Part shown: piece by piece, positions 1 to 8,315 of the stretch
How positions within the stretch are numbered: position 1 is the first letter of the stretch
How the letters are laid out: the number at the start of each line of letters is the position of its first letter
Assembly: GCA_022825885.1 (NCBI GenBank)
Contig: JAJDVY010000037.1
Coordinates: 33,247-97,246, forward strand
Direction: 5' to 3'
Source of the DNA: Nitrospirales bacterium
GTDB taxonomy: Bacteria > Nitrospirota > Nitrospiria > Nitrospirales > UBA8639
DNA: 64,000 nt
Notes under the pieces: model-generated
What the model was told of the DNA's origin: nothing
Seen by the model: only the letters and a program-made list of their open reading frames with translations
Databases searched by the model: none
Program-made: the position numbers and the translations under genes

Positions 1-1129
1 CGATATGATTTTCGCCCCTCACGTCAACAGCCAGCTTCGCGTAGACGTGGTTTTTGATCAGGTCGCCATGTTGATCGATCAACTGCTCCGAAAACATGGC
101 GATTCGGTCCGTGGCGTCAATGCGCACCCAACCGAAATCCGCCAAATGACTCGCGTCACGAACCACGGTTACGCTCCGCGGATACGGATCACGGCGTTGT
201 TTCCGAAACCACTCCACCAGTGCCGGCAATTCCTGTCGAGGGAAAAAATGGCCACCGGCATGCGGATGCGTCCACTCATGTTCCCGGTACGTATACGCGA
301 TACCGAGCCGGGCCAACTCATTGGTCACGTTCCGGCTCAACCAAACCGGCATGATCTGATCCTTGGCTCCATGGATCACGTACAACGACGTATGCCGGAG
401 GTTTTCCAGAAAGGGAAACAAGACGTCGTCGATACCGCTTGCCATCGGCGCCACCGCGGCAAACCGCGGCGCGTGGTGCATCCCGATAATCCACGCGCCG
501 ATTCCGCCGTTCGACATGCCCGTCAGGTACATGCGATCGGGATCAATGCGATAGCGCGCGCGGACGGTCTCGATGGTCGCCAGCACCAATTCTTCACTCG
601 GCCGGGTCCACCACGTCCCGGCCATGGTCGTCGGACAGGCAAGAATGGACCACTCGCCCAACCGCGCAGCCCAGCGTTCCAAGTATGAATCGCCCGTAAA
701 TCCCGCCCCGTGCAAACACACCACCAGGGGCGAAGCAACGTCAGGATCATAGGCAGGAGGCACGAACAACCCATACGACAAGGTTTTGCCGCGAACCCGA
801 ACCGGCTGACTTGGCAGCATCCCCACCGGAGCCGCATCATAGGTCCGGTTTTCGTGAAGGACCTCGCTGACTCGCTCAAGACTCGCTTGGGGGTGGAGCA
901 GGATATTCTGCAACAACGCTTCGGCCCGGTCACGATCTTCAACGGCCAGATATTTCCTGACTCGCGTCGCCAAAGATGGGCCGGACGCCTGAAGCTGCAC
1001 GGTTGCCGAACCGGATCGCTCGACCTGACCCCGGGCACCGGCGTCAACGGACAAGCTCCCAACAGCCAGTAATCCAACAAAAGCCACGCATCGCTGCATG
1101 ATGGCCAAAGCACGGCGAGCAAAGGTCAT
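1..1129 (-). CDS. Secreted alpha/beta-hydrolase (PHB depolymerase / dienelactone hydrolase-like esterase), 3' truncated by window edge
   Basis: Reading the minus strand gives an open frame from an ATG at 1129 to base 1 with no stop, so the gene continues beyond the window. The N-terminus has a signal peptide: basic MTFARRALA, a hydrophobic stretch (VAFVGLLAVGSLSV) and a small-residue cleavage region. A short helical linker follows, then an alpha/beta-hydrolase core. It shows an oxyanion-type CLHGAG motif, the nucleophile elbow GMSNGG with a serine nucleophile, a candidate acid Asp in HGAKDQIMP, and a His-rich HPHAGGHFF segment supplying the catalytic His. This arrangement is typical of secreted ester hydrolases related to polyhydroxybutyrate depolymerases and feruloyl esterases; the substrate is unknown. 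The frame stays open upstream of the chosen ATG into sequence resembling RecQ, so the true start is uncertain. No clear Shine-Dalgarno sequence is visible. Confidence 0.82.
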   Translation of the reverse strand, partial: MTFARRALAIMQRCVAFVGLLAVGSLSVDAGARGQVERSGSATVQLQASGPSLATRVRKYLAVEDRDRAEALLQNILLHPQASLERVSEVLHENRTYDAAPVGMLPSQPVRVRGKTLSYGLFVPPAYDPDVASPLVVCLHGAGFTGDSYLERWAARLGEWSILACPTTMAGTWWTRPSEELVLATIETVRARYRIDPDRMYLTGMSNGGIGAWIIGMHHAPRFAAVAPMASGIDDVLFPFLENLRHTSLYVIHGAKDQIMPVWLSRNVTNELARLGIAYTYREHEWTHPHAGGHFFPRQELPALVEWFRKQRRDPYPRSVTVVRDASHLADFGWVRIDATDRIAMFSEQLIDQHGDLIKNHVYAKLAVDVRGENHI

Positions 1130-1237
1130 GTGTGGCTTTCGCAAAGCCTGCCACAGAACCGCGTCAGTTGGTGCAACCGGCACATATGCCACGGCAACTT
1201 TCTCTTTTGGGGGCTGTTCTAGCAATCTGTCTGACTT
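1130..1237 (-). pseudogene. Short RecQ HRDC-like fragment (recombination scar)
   Basis: Upstream of the esterase ATG, in the same minus-strand frame, the translation contains [15 protein letters not shown]. The intact RecQ encoded at 9485-11323 has [15 protein letters not shown] at the start of its HRDC domain. A preceding lysine-rich stretch (PPKEKVAVAYV) also loosely matches the RecQ linker. DNA similarity to roughly 9695-9755 is visible by eye over about 60 bases. The frame begins just after an in-frame stop near 1237. The most economical reading is a degenerate recQ piece fused to the 5' end of the esterase gene; chance or convergent sequence is not excluded. Confidence 0.35.
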
Positions 1238-1259
1238 AGGCTAGTGATTAAGATATAAT
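1232..1259 (+). promoter_or_regulatory. Possible sigma-70 promoter for the 1383-4887 operon
   Basis: A perfect TATAAT lies at 1254-1259. A weak -35-like TGACTT lies at 1232-1237, 16 bases upstream. It is the only good promoter-like match in the AT-rich gap before the operon, but the leader would be about 120 bases long. Confidence 0.3.
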
Positions 1260-1382
1260 ACGCACATAAGTTGAGGTTAACCCCATGAGCAAACTCATGC
1301 AAGCTGACTACTGAAGTTGTCCCTGAAATTTGGACAGAGACTAGACTTGGATAGGTCGTTCTTAAAGGGCATCTAGACCAGC

Positions 1383-2021
1383 ATGATGCTTACAAATAAA
1401 CAACAAAATGTCTTTGATTGGTTAAACGATAAGCTCCAAGCACCAGTGTTTGCTGAAGCGTACAAAGGAGCACTGGATCTCCTGGACAAGAAGCCGCCGG
1501 GGTACATTACCTTCGTGGCCCATACTGGTAGGGACATAATGAACTCTCTTGCCCGAACCATCACCGGCACTGAGGGTGGTTTGGTTCAGTATCGTACGCA
1601 TGTCACCAAGTTACAGGCTAAATGGCAACCAGAATGGGGAGGCCAAGGATTAACAACATCCGATAATGCTCAAGTGGGACATTTGATTCCTTACGACATA
1701 TGCCAGATTATAAAAGACTTGATTGCTGATCACGAAACAGGTCAAGAAAGAGAGAACATGGCTGATATCCTCTTTTTTAGAACCTTTTTGGATTACGACG
1801 ACAAAGACAGAATACCCAAAAATTTCTTAAAGGAATGGAAGGCGGCAAAAAAATGGTTTCTGGCCCACACCCATCTACGAGCAGGAGAGTTTGCCGCGGA
1901 TGCGCCATCTGAAGTGGCAAGGAATTTTCAGACGCTGGATGGCTTACTATACGTGGCTGCAAGCAGCGAATTCGAACGAATAAGGGACATCCATGACATC
2001 CTGGAAGAGACCAACGGATGA
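1383..2021 (+). CDS. Hypothetical protein, first gene of a two-gene operon of unknown function
   Basis: This 212-residue, mostly helical, soluble protein has no signal peptide or membrane segment. I do not recognise the family. Conserved-looking blocks include GYITFVAHTGRDIMNSLAR (about residues 40-58), which could form a phosphate-contacting or helical motif, and an RTFLDYDDKDRIP segment near residue 135. The start is ATG-ATG at 1383/1386; the second ATG is equally possible. The 3' end overlaps the next gene by 29 bases, so the two products are probably made in a fixed ratio and may act together. The base composition is clearly more AT-rich than the ppdK/glyS region, consistent with horizontal acquisition. 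The pair could be an uncharacterised defence module, but nothing in the sequence proves that. Confidence 0.75.
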   Translation: MMLTNKQQNVFDWLNDKLQAPVFAEAYKGALDLLDKKPPGYITFVAHTGRDIMNSLARTITGTEGGLVQYRTHVTKLQAKWQPEWGGQGLTTSDNAQVGHLIPYDICQIIKDLIADHETGQERENMADILFFRTFLDYDDKDRIPKNFLKEWKAAKKWFLAHTHLRAGEFAADAPSEVARNFQTLDGLLYVAASSEFERIRDIHDILEETNG

Positions 2022-4887
2022 ACTGATAGATAAGACCCTGACGTCAGTAAAAAAAGAAACTGACCGTCAGTATTTCTTCTCCCGGTTGAAAAACCCCCTA
2101 TGGATTCAACCGTTAGCTGAGCGCGCCTATTTTCAATCTCCTCCAGAAATCAGACATTTACCGGACGGTTATATCCAATTACTGGTTTGGCCAGAGCTTC
2201 AATACCTTAAGAACATGTCTGATCATTCGCCTGATGAAGTCATTGAAATCGTATTACAGCTTCCCAAAGTCGATAACCCAAGGGTCTATGATGATATTCT
2301 CGATATCGCACTGCGACTGCATGGCGAGCAATCCGCGAAACTTCGGCCAAAAATGCTTGAATATGCCAGCATAAAATACCAGTTCTTGGCGCACAAATAC
2401 GCAGATCTGTTAGCTCATTGGACAGCAGAGAATCAAACACAAGCTGCGTTAGATCTTCTAGAAAAACTCATTAAATTTGCGCCTGACCCTCAAGCAGAAT
2501 GCAAGGAATCGCAACTGAAGGAGAATCCGGATGATGGAACAACGTGGCTGGCACCTTCTCCGAGATTCGAGCATTGGGAATACCAGGAGATATTGGAAAA
2601 AGGTGTTCGTCCTCTCGTGATGAAGGAACCATTCAAAGTTGCCAGGATTCTCATTGACGCTACGGCTGATATGATTTACCTCCACAAACATCAGGATGAA
2701 CTTAACAAAGTCAAAGACGAAGACGCATCTGAAATATGGTGGCCTCGACTTGATGAACGAGATAGCGACTACCAGGACGCCAAGACGGCACTTGTGTATA
2801 CCCTGACTTTTGCATGCGAGAAAGTCTACGAAAAATCGCTTGGCTCTATCACCTCCATGGATGAAGTTCTACGCAAGCAGCGGTGGAAGGTTTTTAAACG
2901 CCTTCGCCAACACCTTTACGCCCTACACCCAAACGAGCAAACCAAGCCTTGGATCAGAGAGTTGATTCTGACACACGAAAATTACTCTCAATGGAAACAT
3001 CACTATGAATTTCAGCGGATGATACGACTCGCCTGTGAACATTTCGGTACGGAGTTGCTCACGAAAGAAGAGCGCACGTCAATCTTCAATTCCATTCGTA
3101 GCGGCCCGTCGAAGATGAATTACCGGGAATTTATGGGCGATCAATTCACAGAAGAGTTTTTCATACAACGTCAGCGGTATTTCCATAGGATGCAGTTCAA
3201 ACCTTTTGTTTCCGTACTGTTTGGGGAGTATGTGACCTACTTCCAAGAATTGGAAGTTGAAGCCAACGACGAAATTTCCGACAACGACTATTCAGTTGTC
3301 AGAGCACAAAGCGGATACGTAAGTCAAAGTAGCCCAAGATCACGCGAAGACCTCGCAAGCCTCACTGATGAATCGCTACTGACCTACCTTAACGAATGGC
3401 AGGCGGAACACCATGATGAAGATAATTGGTTAATAGAGATCAATATCGCAGCACTTGCTGAAGAGTTTCAAGCCATTTTCACAGAATTGATTATCCCGGA
3501 TGTGAACAGACTCAGGTTTTGGATCGATAATCGTGAACGGATCGAGCGGCCTACTTACATCCGGGCAATGGTCGATGAGATGAAAAAACGCGTCAAGGCG
3601 AAAAACTTCGACAAACTCAATGAATGGTTAATGTTTTGCGAATGGGTACTTTCGCACCCGGACCAAGACCCGGAAGAAGACGCCGGACTCAGCGACGAGT
3701 CCCGGGAGCATCCTCATTGGCATAGTTCACGACGGGCAGTCGGTGACTTTGTTTCAGCCTGTCTCAGCGAGAACGTTGATGCGCAGGTTGCGCGGAAGCC
3801 GCTGGCAAGACTCCTGGAAATGCTTTGTGCGCAATTTGATTGGAGACTGGATCGAAATAAGCCAGTCATTTTAAACCGTGACGACCAACTCACGGAGGCC
3901 TACAACAATATCCGGAGTTGCGCACTGGGGAGTCTGATCGCTTTTGGTTCTTGGTTGCGGAGACATGATCAAACGGCTGACGTTGCCATGGTAACGACAA
4001 TCCTTGAAAAACGCTTCGCTCCTGAAACGGAATATCCTTTATCACTGCCCGAACGTGCAATTCTGGGTAGGCACTACGGACGTATTTTAAGCCTTGACGA
4101 GGCGTGGGCGACTGAGCACAAATCAGACTTTTTCCCACAACATGAATTGCCTGCATGGTTGGAGGCATTCAAGGGTTTCGTCTGCTCTAACCACCCGTTC
4201 AAGCGAATCTTCGATATTCTTTACGACGACTTTGATTTTGCATTGAAACATCTGGCCAACTTCAAAGAGCGACAGCAACCTTCCGAAGATGTAACCAATG
4301 CCCTCGGGCGCCACTTGTTTATGTATTATCTGTGGGACGGATATCCGCTCAGAGGAGATAAAAGCCTACTTGAACGATATTACCATGAGACGGATGTTGA
4401 CCGAATGCGCTGGGCAAGCTTATTCGACTTCGTGGGTGAGTCGTTAAGCAGCAGCGGCAAGCATATTGATAATGCCTTAAAAGACAAGTGCATTCAGTTC
4501 TTCGACTGGCGGCTTGAGGTTGGCGAAGCAATGGAACTGCAAAAGTTTTCCTTCTGGTTGGAAGCCAAATGCCTGGAGACTGAATGGCGATTGGATGCAT
4601 ACCTTAAGATTTTGGATGTCAGCCAAACGAAGGGCCTTAGAATTTCACGTGATTTGGGAGCATTATGCGGAATGCTCGCAGACCACACAGGAAAGGTAGT
4701 CGAATGCTTTGCCAAGCTTACCGACCGGCTCAAAAATGACACGTTTTTTTTCAAGACCGATAATGTACGAACTATCCTGAAAGCGGGTCTTGCAAGCAGT
4801 AACGAAAGCGTACGTCAGAACGCCGAACGTGCTCGCGATAACCTGCTTCGTGATGGCCGATTCGAGTTTCTGGATATAGAAGATTGA
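1993..4887 (+). CDS. Large alpha-helical (ARM/HEAT-like) hypothetical protein, second gene of the operon
   Basis: The 964-residue protein is almost entirely predicted-helical, rich in Leu, Glu, Lys and Trp, with no membrane segment and no Walker or nuclease motif that I can find. The first 150 residues (FFSRLKNPLWIQPL, then a WPE-containing block and IVLQLPKVDNPRVYDDILD) resemble repeating paired helices, and the C-terminus (SNESVRQNAERARDNLL) again looks like a HEAT/ARM repeat. Such solenoids usually act as protein or nucleic-acid scaffolds. The ATG at 1993 follows AGGGA at a 6-base spacing and lies inside the upstream gene, suggesting translational coupling. The function is unknown. Length, partner gene and AT-rich composition fit sensor proteins of accessory defence operons, but this is inference only. 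Confidence 0.88.
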   Translation: MTSWKRPTDELIDKTLTSVKKETDRQYFFSRLKNPLWIQPLAERAYFQSPPEIRHLPDGYIQLLVWPELQYLKNMSDHSPDEVIEIVLQLPKVDNPRVYDDILDIALRLHGEQSAKLRPKMLEYASIKYQFLAHKYADLLAHWTAENQTQAALDLLEKLIKFAPDPQAECKESQLKENPDDGTTWLAPSPRFEHWEYQEILEKGVRPLVMKEPFKVARILIDATADMIYLHKHQDELNKVKDEDASEIWWPRLDERDSDYQDAKTALVYTLTFACEKVYEKSLGSITSMDEVLRKQRWKVFKRLRQHLYALHPNEQTKPWIRELILTHENYSQWKHHYEFQRMIRLACEHFGTELLTKEERTSIFNSIRSGPSKMNYREFMGDQFTEEFFIQRQRYFHRMQFKPFVSVLFGEYVTYFQELEVEANDEISDNDYSVVRAQSGYVSQSSPRSREDLASLTDESLLTYLNEWQAEHHDEDNWLIEINIAALAEEFQAIFTELIIPDVNRLRFWIDNRERIERPTYIRAMVDEMKKRVKAKNFDKLNEWLMFCEWVLSHPDQDPEEDAGLSDESREHPHWHSSRRAVGDFVSACLSENVDAQVARKPLARLLEMLCAQFDWRLDRNKPVILNRDDQLTEAYNNIRSCALGSLIAFGSWLRRHDQTADVAMVTTILEKRFAPETEYPLSLPERAILGRHYGRILSLDEAWATEHKSDFFPQHELPAWLEAFKGFVCSNHPFKRIFDILYDDFDFALKHLANFKERQQPSEDVTNALGRHLFMYYLWDGYPLRGDKSLLERYYHETDVDRMRWASLFDFVGESLSSSGKHIDNALKDKCIQFFDWRLEVGEAMELQKFSFWLEAKCLETEWRLDAYLKILDVSQTKGLRISRDLGALCGMLADHTGKVVECFAKLTDRLKNDTFFFKTDNVRTILKAGLASSNESVRQNAERARDNLLRDGRFEFLDIED

Positions 4888-4899
4888 CAACAATGTACA

Positions 4900-4913
4900 A
4901 GGTTTCGAAACCT
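4900..4913. repeat. Perfect 14-bp palindrome after the unknown operon
   Basis: AGGTTTCGAAACCT reads identically on both strands without a loop, 13 bases after the stop of the 964-residue gene. A loopless palindrome is a poor terminator, so a dimeric DNA-binding protein site is more likely. The AT-rich remainder up to about 5000 shows no further gene. Confidence 0.6.
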
Positions 4914-4986
4914 GCTGACAGAACTCAACATATGAATAATACTCTTATTTGCTTTGGGAATTATATACTTAACGGCGGGACCTCCG

Positions 4987-5187
4987 TCAGAGGTGGAGGG
5001 GCGGTGTGATTATTGGGAAAGGAGTCCAAAACGGGTTTGGGCAGACACGGTACGGATTTGCCGTTGACGGTTCATGCTCAAGCGTCAGCGTTGTGCCAGG
5101 GATTGATAAACCTAGAGGATAATATCCTTGGTCATTTTTGAACTGGTCGAGGAGGCGCTGACATTCTTTGTATGGTCTTAGGGCCAC
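4987..5187 (-). CDS. Doubtful small ORF downstream of the metalloprotease
   Basis: A 66-codon frame starts with GTG at 5187, five bases after the stop of the protease gene on the same strand, so it could be translated by reinitiation. The product is soluble, with LLDQFKNDQGYYP near the N-terminus and a proline-rich tail. I recognise no family and see no separate ribosome-binding site. It may be a chance open frame. Confidence 0.2.
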   Translation of the reverse strand: MALRPYKECQRLLDQFKNDQGYYPLGLSIPGTTLTLEHEPSTANPYRVCPNPFWTPFPIITPPLHL

Positions 5188-5192
5188 CGTGC

Positions 5193-6539
5193 TTACTCCC
5201 TCTTCGCTCCAAAGGACGCCGTTAGGTCAGTCCTCTCCAATGATCCAGCCACGCCTTCATAAGCCAGTCCGTAAAAGGTTCCACTCACGACCCCGTCATC
5301 GCCTCCCGTACTTCGCAGAAAATTCCCACTGACAGCGATGTCATACTCCAAGGTTCCGTCTCTCCACTGAATCCCGCCCATCCCTTGAGTCGGGACGGTC
5401 TCGACCGGCCATGATTGAAGTTCGGTAAACGAGGCTTGCCCGTCTAACGTCCCTAAATTGACACTGAGTGACGCATCCCCACTGACAGGGCTTTGAGTGG
5501 GTGTGAAGCCGACCAGTCCGCCCTCCCAGGTGACGGTTCCGGTGAGCGCACGGTTATCTGACAAGTCGGTGTCTGGCTTTGTCCCGTTGGTCCACGGACG
5601 ATTCAGTCCATTTTGATGTGTGACACCGAAGGACAGATCCCCGAATTGGCCCATCAGAACTGTTGTCTCTTGATCCCACGGACCCAAACTCTGAGCAGAG
5701 AGTTCTTCCGGCTCCGTGACAGGCCCCAAACGGGTATATAGGGCGTAGATCGCATTGGCATCACTCTCAACCAGTCCTCCTGTCAATGGCTTCCATGCCC
5801 CGTATTGGTACGAATTAGGCTCAGTAAATTGGCTACTTTCGACATGCCCTTGTAACCCCAACGCATGCATCAGTTCGTGAACAAGAACGGAGAGCGTGGC
5901 CTCGTCGTCTCCACGAGCATCAAAATGTGTCCGATTCATCCACACATTCGCAGCCCGTAAACCCACTTTTTCCCATCGTTGCTGTTGTTCGTCGTACTCC
6001 TGGTACACGGATTGACCCGACGCCGCCTCAGATCCAGGTCTCCCAGTGAAATAGTCAGGGGCCCCAGTCGGAAAGCCGATATGAATTTGACCGTCAGACA
6101 CCGCTGTTTCCTGAAGGAAGACCGGCACATCTGAGCCAATTTCAATATGCCAGTCATATGGCAAGGCTCGGTTAATGAGTGCAACCGCATAGTGTGTAAT
6201 GGCTCGTTCACGGTCAGTCATGTCTTGCACGAGATAGACGGTTGGCGGTTCTTCAAATCTGACAAGTCCAGGATCGTGTTGCCACTCATACTCCAATCCA
6301 GAAGTCCACGGACCTCCACTGGCATGAATGCCTAAATACTCCACCATATCAGCCGAACTGGAGCCGACCCCCTGTTGAAGCGTGATTTCAAGCGATGGAA
6401 GGACTAGAGGAGGTTGGACGATAGGGCCAAGACTGCCTCTGCCTCTGCCTCTGCCTCTGCCTCTGCCTCTGCCTCCACAACCAAACACGGATAACACAAG
6501 CAGGATTCCGAGTAGCAAGAGGGTGCAGATGGGCCGCAT
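5193..6539 (-). CDS. Lipoprotein matrixin-like zinc metalloprotease with C-terminal TbpB/fHbp-like beta domain
   Basis: The start is fixed by an AAGGAGG site six bases before the ATG at 6539; a longer frame upstream is ignored. Residues 1-21 form a lipoprotein signal (LLLLGILLVLSVFGC), so the mature protein is probably lipid-anchored at Cys21. An Arg-Gly repeat coded by a hexanucleotide tandem repeat follows directly. The middle carries the metzincin-type zinc motif HELMHALGLQGH at about residues 220-231, with three His ligands and the catalytic Glu, as in matrixin/interstitial-collagenase-like peptidases. The C-terminal ~150 residues end in GTFYGLAYEGVAGSLER and TASFGAKR, the hallmark of the small beta-barrel shared by transferrin-binding protein B and factor H-binding lipoproteins. 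The combination suggests a surface lipoprotein protease. It has no operon partner apart from the doubtful ORF downstream. Confidence 0.85.
   Translation of the reverse strand: MRPICTLLLLGILLVLSVFGCGGRGRGRGRGRGRGSLGPIVQPPLVLPSLEITLQQGVGSSSADMVEYLGIHASGGPWTSGLEYEWQHDPGLVRFEEPPTVYLVQDMTDRERAITHYAVALINRALPYDWHIEIGSDVPVFLQETAVSDGQIHIGFPTGAPDYFTGRPGSEAASGQSVYQEYDEQQQRWEKVGLRAANVWMNRTHFDARGDDEATLSVLVHELMHALGLQGHVESSQFTEPNSYQYGAWKPLTGGLVESDANAIYALYTRLGPVTEPEELSAQSLGPWDQETTVLMGQFGDLSFGVTHQNGLNRPWTNGTKPDTDLSDNRALTGTVTWEGGLVGFTPTQSPVSGDASLSVNLGTLDGQASFTELQSWPVETVPTQGMGGIQWRDGTLEYDIAVSGNFLRSTGGDDGVVSGTFYGLAYEGVAGSLERTDLTASFGAKRE
6433..6474. repeat. Tandem hexanucleotide CTGCCT x7 inside the protease gene
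   Basis: Seven perfect copies of CTGCCT (minus-strand AGGCAG) encode the poly(Arg-Gly) tract directly after the lipobox cysteine. Because the unit is six bases, slippage would change linker length without breaking the frame. Confidence 0.95.
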
Positions 6540-6890
6540 GACAGACCTCCTTTGTCGAAACAGGATTGACCATTGGCCAGACAACAAAGGTCAGGCCGTT
6601 TCTGTTCCACCAAGACGATTGGCGGTGCCTGTATTTACCTGTTGGAAAACAACATCGTCCGGCATGGGAGCTACCCACGGAGGCGATGCGAGGCTCTTGT
6701 ATTGCAGGTCCGACCCGACAATGGGGTCGTCCTAGTGGAACAGAATGGTAGGGGTATACCGTACCGTGTCAGACAGAGTAAATAGTTCGTGACTTTGTGG
6801 CAGCAGGAATGTAAAAGGTACGGTCAGAGTAGATGGTAAATGCGGCTCAAGAGGGGCCTTTATTTCCTACGTAGTTGGGGGTACAATACC
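6540..6890. other. Intergenic region between divergent protease and proline-rich gene
   Basis: This region contains the protease ribosome-binding site (AAGGAGG, 6546-6552 on the minus strand). A plus-strand frame of about 70 codons runs from 6573 to 6785; its second half (EALVLQVRPDNGVVLVEQNG) looks protein-like, but there is no convincing start or ribosome-binding site. I see no strong terminator or promoter. Confidence 0.4.
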
Positions 6891-7073
6891 ATGAGTGTGT
6901 ATGAAAAAACAGATCATGTACTGAGGGCTGAGAGACCACGACAGGAGCCGCCTCAGCCGCAACCAGGGCCTATACCAGACACACAAGAGCCAAAACGTCG
7001 TGAGGAACGTCATGTACCGCCACAACCAGTCCAAATACCAAACCCACACCCTCCTGAGCCTCTAGAGGATTAA
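6891..7073 (+). CDS. Small proline-rich protein upstream of the SLATT-like gene
   Basis: The 60-residue product begins MSVYEKTDHVL and then becomes highly charged and proline-rich (PQPQPGP, HVPPQPVQIPNPHPP), so it is probably disordered. The ATG at 6891 follows a GGGGGT stretch; an in-frame ATG 51 bases upstream is less likely because it adds an unrelated segment. The gene ends six bases before the next start, so the two are almost certainly co-transcribed. Such a peptide could act as a linker or regulator for the membrane protein encoded next. No family is recognised. Confidence 0.5.
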   Translation: MSVYEKTDHVLRAERPRQEPPQPQPGPIPDTQEPKRREERHVPPQPVQIPNPHPPEPLED

Positions 7074-7079
7074 AACACT

Positions 7080-7607
7080 ATGAAAGGCGATGCACTGGAC
7101 GAGAAAGTTAAGAAGCTGAATTTCAGCGTCGAAATGTCCATGCGCTATCATCAGAGACGACGTGGGTTCTGTGAATGGAGCCACAATGTAATTATGTTCT
7201 CGATCATCATTTTGGGGTCGGCTGCGTTTTCAGAGTTAGTTCAGGGATGGCATCATTACTTTGTATTTTTGGCGACAGGTCTGGCCGCGTTTGACCTAGT
7301 TTGGAAACCTTCTCACCGTTCACGAGACCACGAAATGCTATTCCGGCGTTTCAGCGACTTGGCGATTGACTTGAGAACGAATGCTCCAAGTGAAGAAAAC
7401 TACGCCAAGTGGAAAAAAGCGCGCATTGCCATCGAAACAGACGAACCTCCCGTCTATTGGGCCTTGGCTGAGGACTGCCATAACGAGGTCATCCGTTTGA
7501 CTGATAAGCCTTTTAATCTGGTTGACATACCTCTCTATCGCAGAATGACTATGAATGTATTGAGATACGCTGGCACACGTTCTCTCGAAGCGAAATCTTC
7601 CGCCTAA
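7080..7607 (+). CDS. SLATT-like two-transmembrane protein
   Basis: The 175-residue protein has an N-terminal charged helix (EMSMRYHQRRRGF), then two hydrophobic segments at about residues 36-54 and 60-74. A long cytosolic helical region (HRSRDHEMLFRRFSDLAIDL) follows. This order of a basic amphipathic start, a TM hairpin and a long helix with R/H-rich motifs is the pattern of SLATT (SMODS and SLOG-associating two-TM) domains, which are pore-forming effectors of nucleotide-second-messenger defence systems, although many orphan copies exist. No SMODS, SLOG or nucleotide cyclase gene is adjacent, so this may be an orphan or act with the small neighbouring proteins. The start ATG at 7080 is the only good one. 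Confidence 0.6.
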   Translation: MKGDALDEKVKKLNFSVEMSMRYHQRRRGFCEWSHNVIMFSIIILGSAAFSELVQGWHHYFVFLATGLAAFDLVWKPSHRSRDHEMLFRRFSDLAIDLRTNAPSEENYAKWKKARIAIETDEPPVYWALAEDCHNEVIRLTDKPFNLVDIPLYRRMTMNVLRYAGTRSLEAKSSA

Positions 7608-7655
7608 TCAAGTTACCCCTTTCTCTCTACTCTCTCAGGAAGGAGGCACTCATCA

Positions 7656-7928
7656 ATGAAGACTGTTTCTAGTGACGAAAGAGTTTTCACGTCTGAGGTC
7701 TGGGAAGACCCAAAAGCCAGATGCTGTACATTCTATTGTAGGGAGCTTGGCATCTTTTCTGCTGGACGAACAAAGGCAGAAGCGAGACGCGCCATGAGAG
7801 CCAAAATTCTTTTATGGGCACAACACAACCTGCAGAAAGGTCTCGTTGCCCCTCACTGGCCTCAAGGCAGTCTCTGTGACGATCTTGCCAGACTCCGTGC
7901 ATCAAGACGAGTACCTCCACGATCTTGA
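7656..7928 (+). CDS. HicB-like small protein
   Basis: The gene has a strong AAGGAGG ribosome-binding site nine bases before the ATG. The first 50 residues fit the HicB half-RNase H fold pattern: strands around FYCRELGIFSAGRTKAEARRAMRAK correspond to the 'xPELGxxxxGxTxEEAxxxAxxAI' consensus of HicB antitoxins. The C-terminus has no helix-turn-helix or ribbon-helix-helix domain, and there is no HicA toxin next to it, so it is a solitary HicB-like protein. The gene lies 48 bases after the SLATT-like gene on the same strand, which suggests one transcript or a recently acquired block. Confidence 0.5.
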   Translation: MKTVSSDERVFTSEVWEDPKARCCTFYCRELGIFSAGRTKAEARRAMRAKILLWAQHNLQKGLVAPHWPQGSLCDDLARLRASRRVPPRS

Positions 7929-8315
7929 CCAAATAAAGCCCCTTCCCCACGGCGTAGTCCCCCTTAAGTATATAATTCTCTTTGCTTTTTGGGCATAAAT
8001 GTTAATAATAAATCACTCTCATGGCACAGATCAGGTATTCTTTAAATCCCTATTCTCTGCGTGACTGGCATCTTTATAAAGCAGATGACATGCCAACAGT
8101 TTCCAATATCCCAGATCGGGATTCATGTATCAGAAACCACGGAGTAGGGTTAAGACACAATTCTTTATAGAATAAAGTTGCACTATAACTATCAGACAGG
8201 TATATTTCATATCAGCGGTTGGGAGGGCTGTGTGTAATCGCGGTCCGTTGGAGCCAGGTGCTCCACCCAGCTGCTTTTTTTTCACCTAATATACGTTTAT
8301 TGAGGGCTCTGCACT
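7929..8315. other. AT-rich intergenic region without a convincing gene
   Basis: About 390 bases hold no supported reading frame. The only structural signal is the weak terminator-like hairpin at 8250-8282. The composition is AT-rich, typical of the borders of acquired genes. Confidence 0.5.
8250..8282 (+). terminator. Possible intrinsic terminator
   Basis: GGAGC and GCTCC form a five-base stem around CAGGT. A short spacer then leads to eight T residues (8275-8282). The stem is short and the T run is not immediately adjacent, so it is a weak candidate. Confidence 0.3.

Noticed and set aside
523..1122. 199-codon minus-strand frame over the esterase
   Set aside because: Its composition is rich in Trp, Cys and Arg and it shows no domain; the esterase frame next to it has a signal peptide and hydrolase motifs.
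1310..1345. IS terminus (TGTCC...GGACA palindrome)
   Set aside because: TGTCCCTGAAATTTGGACA is a short inverted repeat similar to some IS ends, but no transposase or second end is present.
7656..7928. Complete HicAB toxin-antitoxin system
   Set aside because: No HicA-type toxin gene lies on either side.
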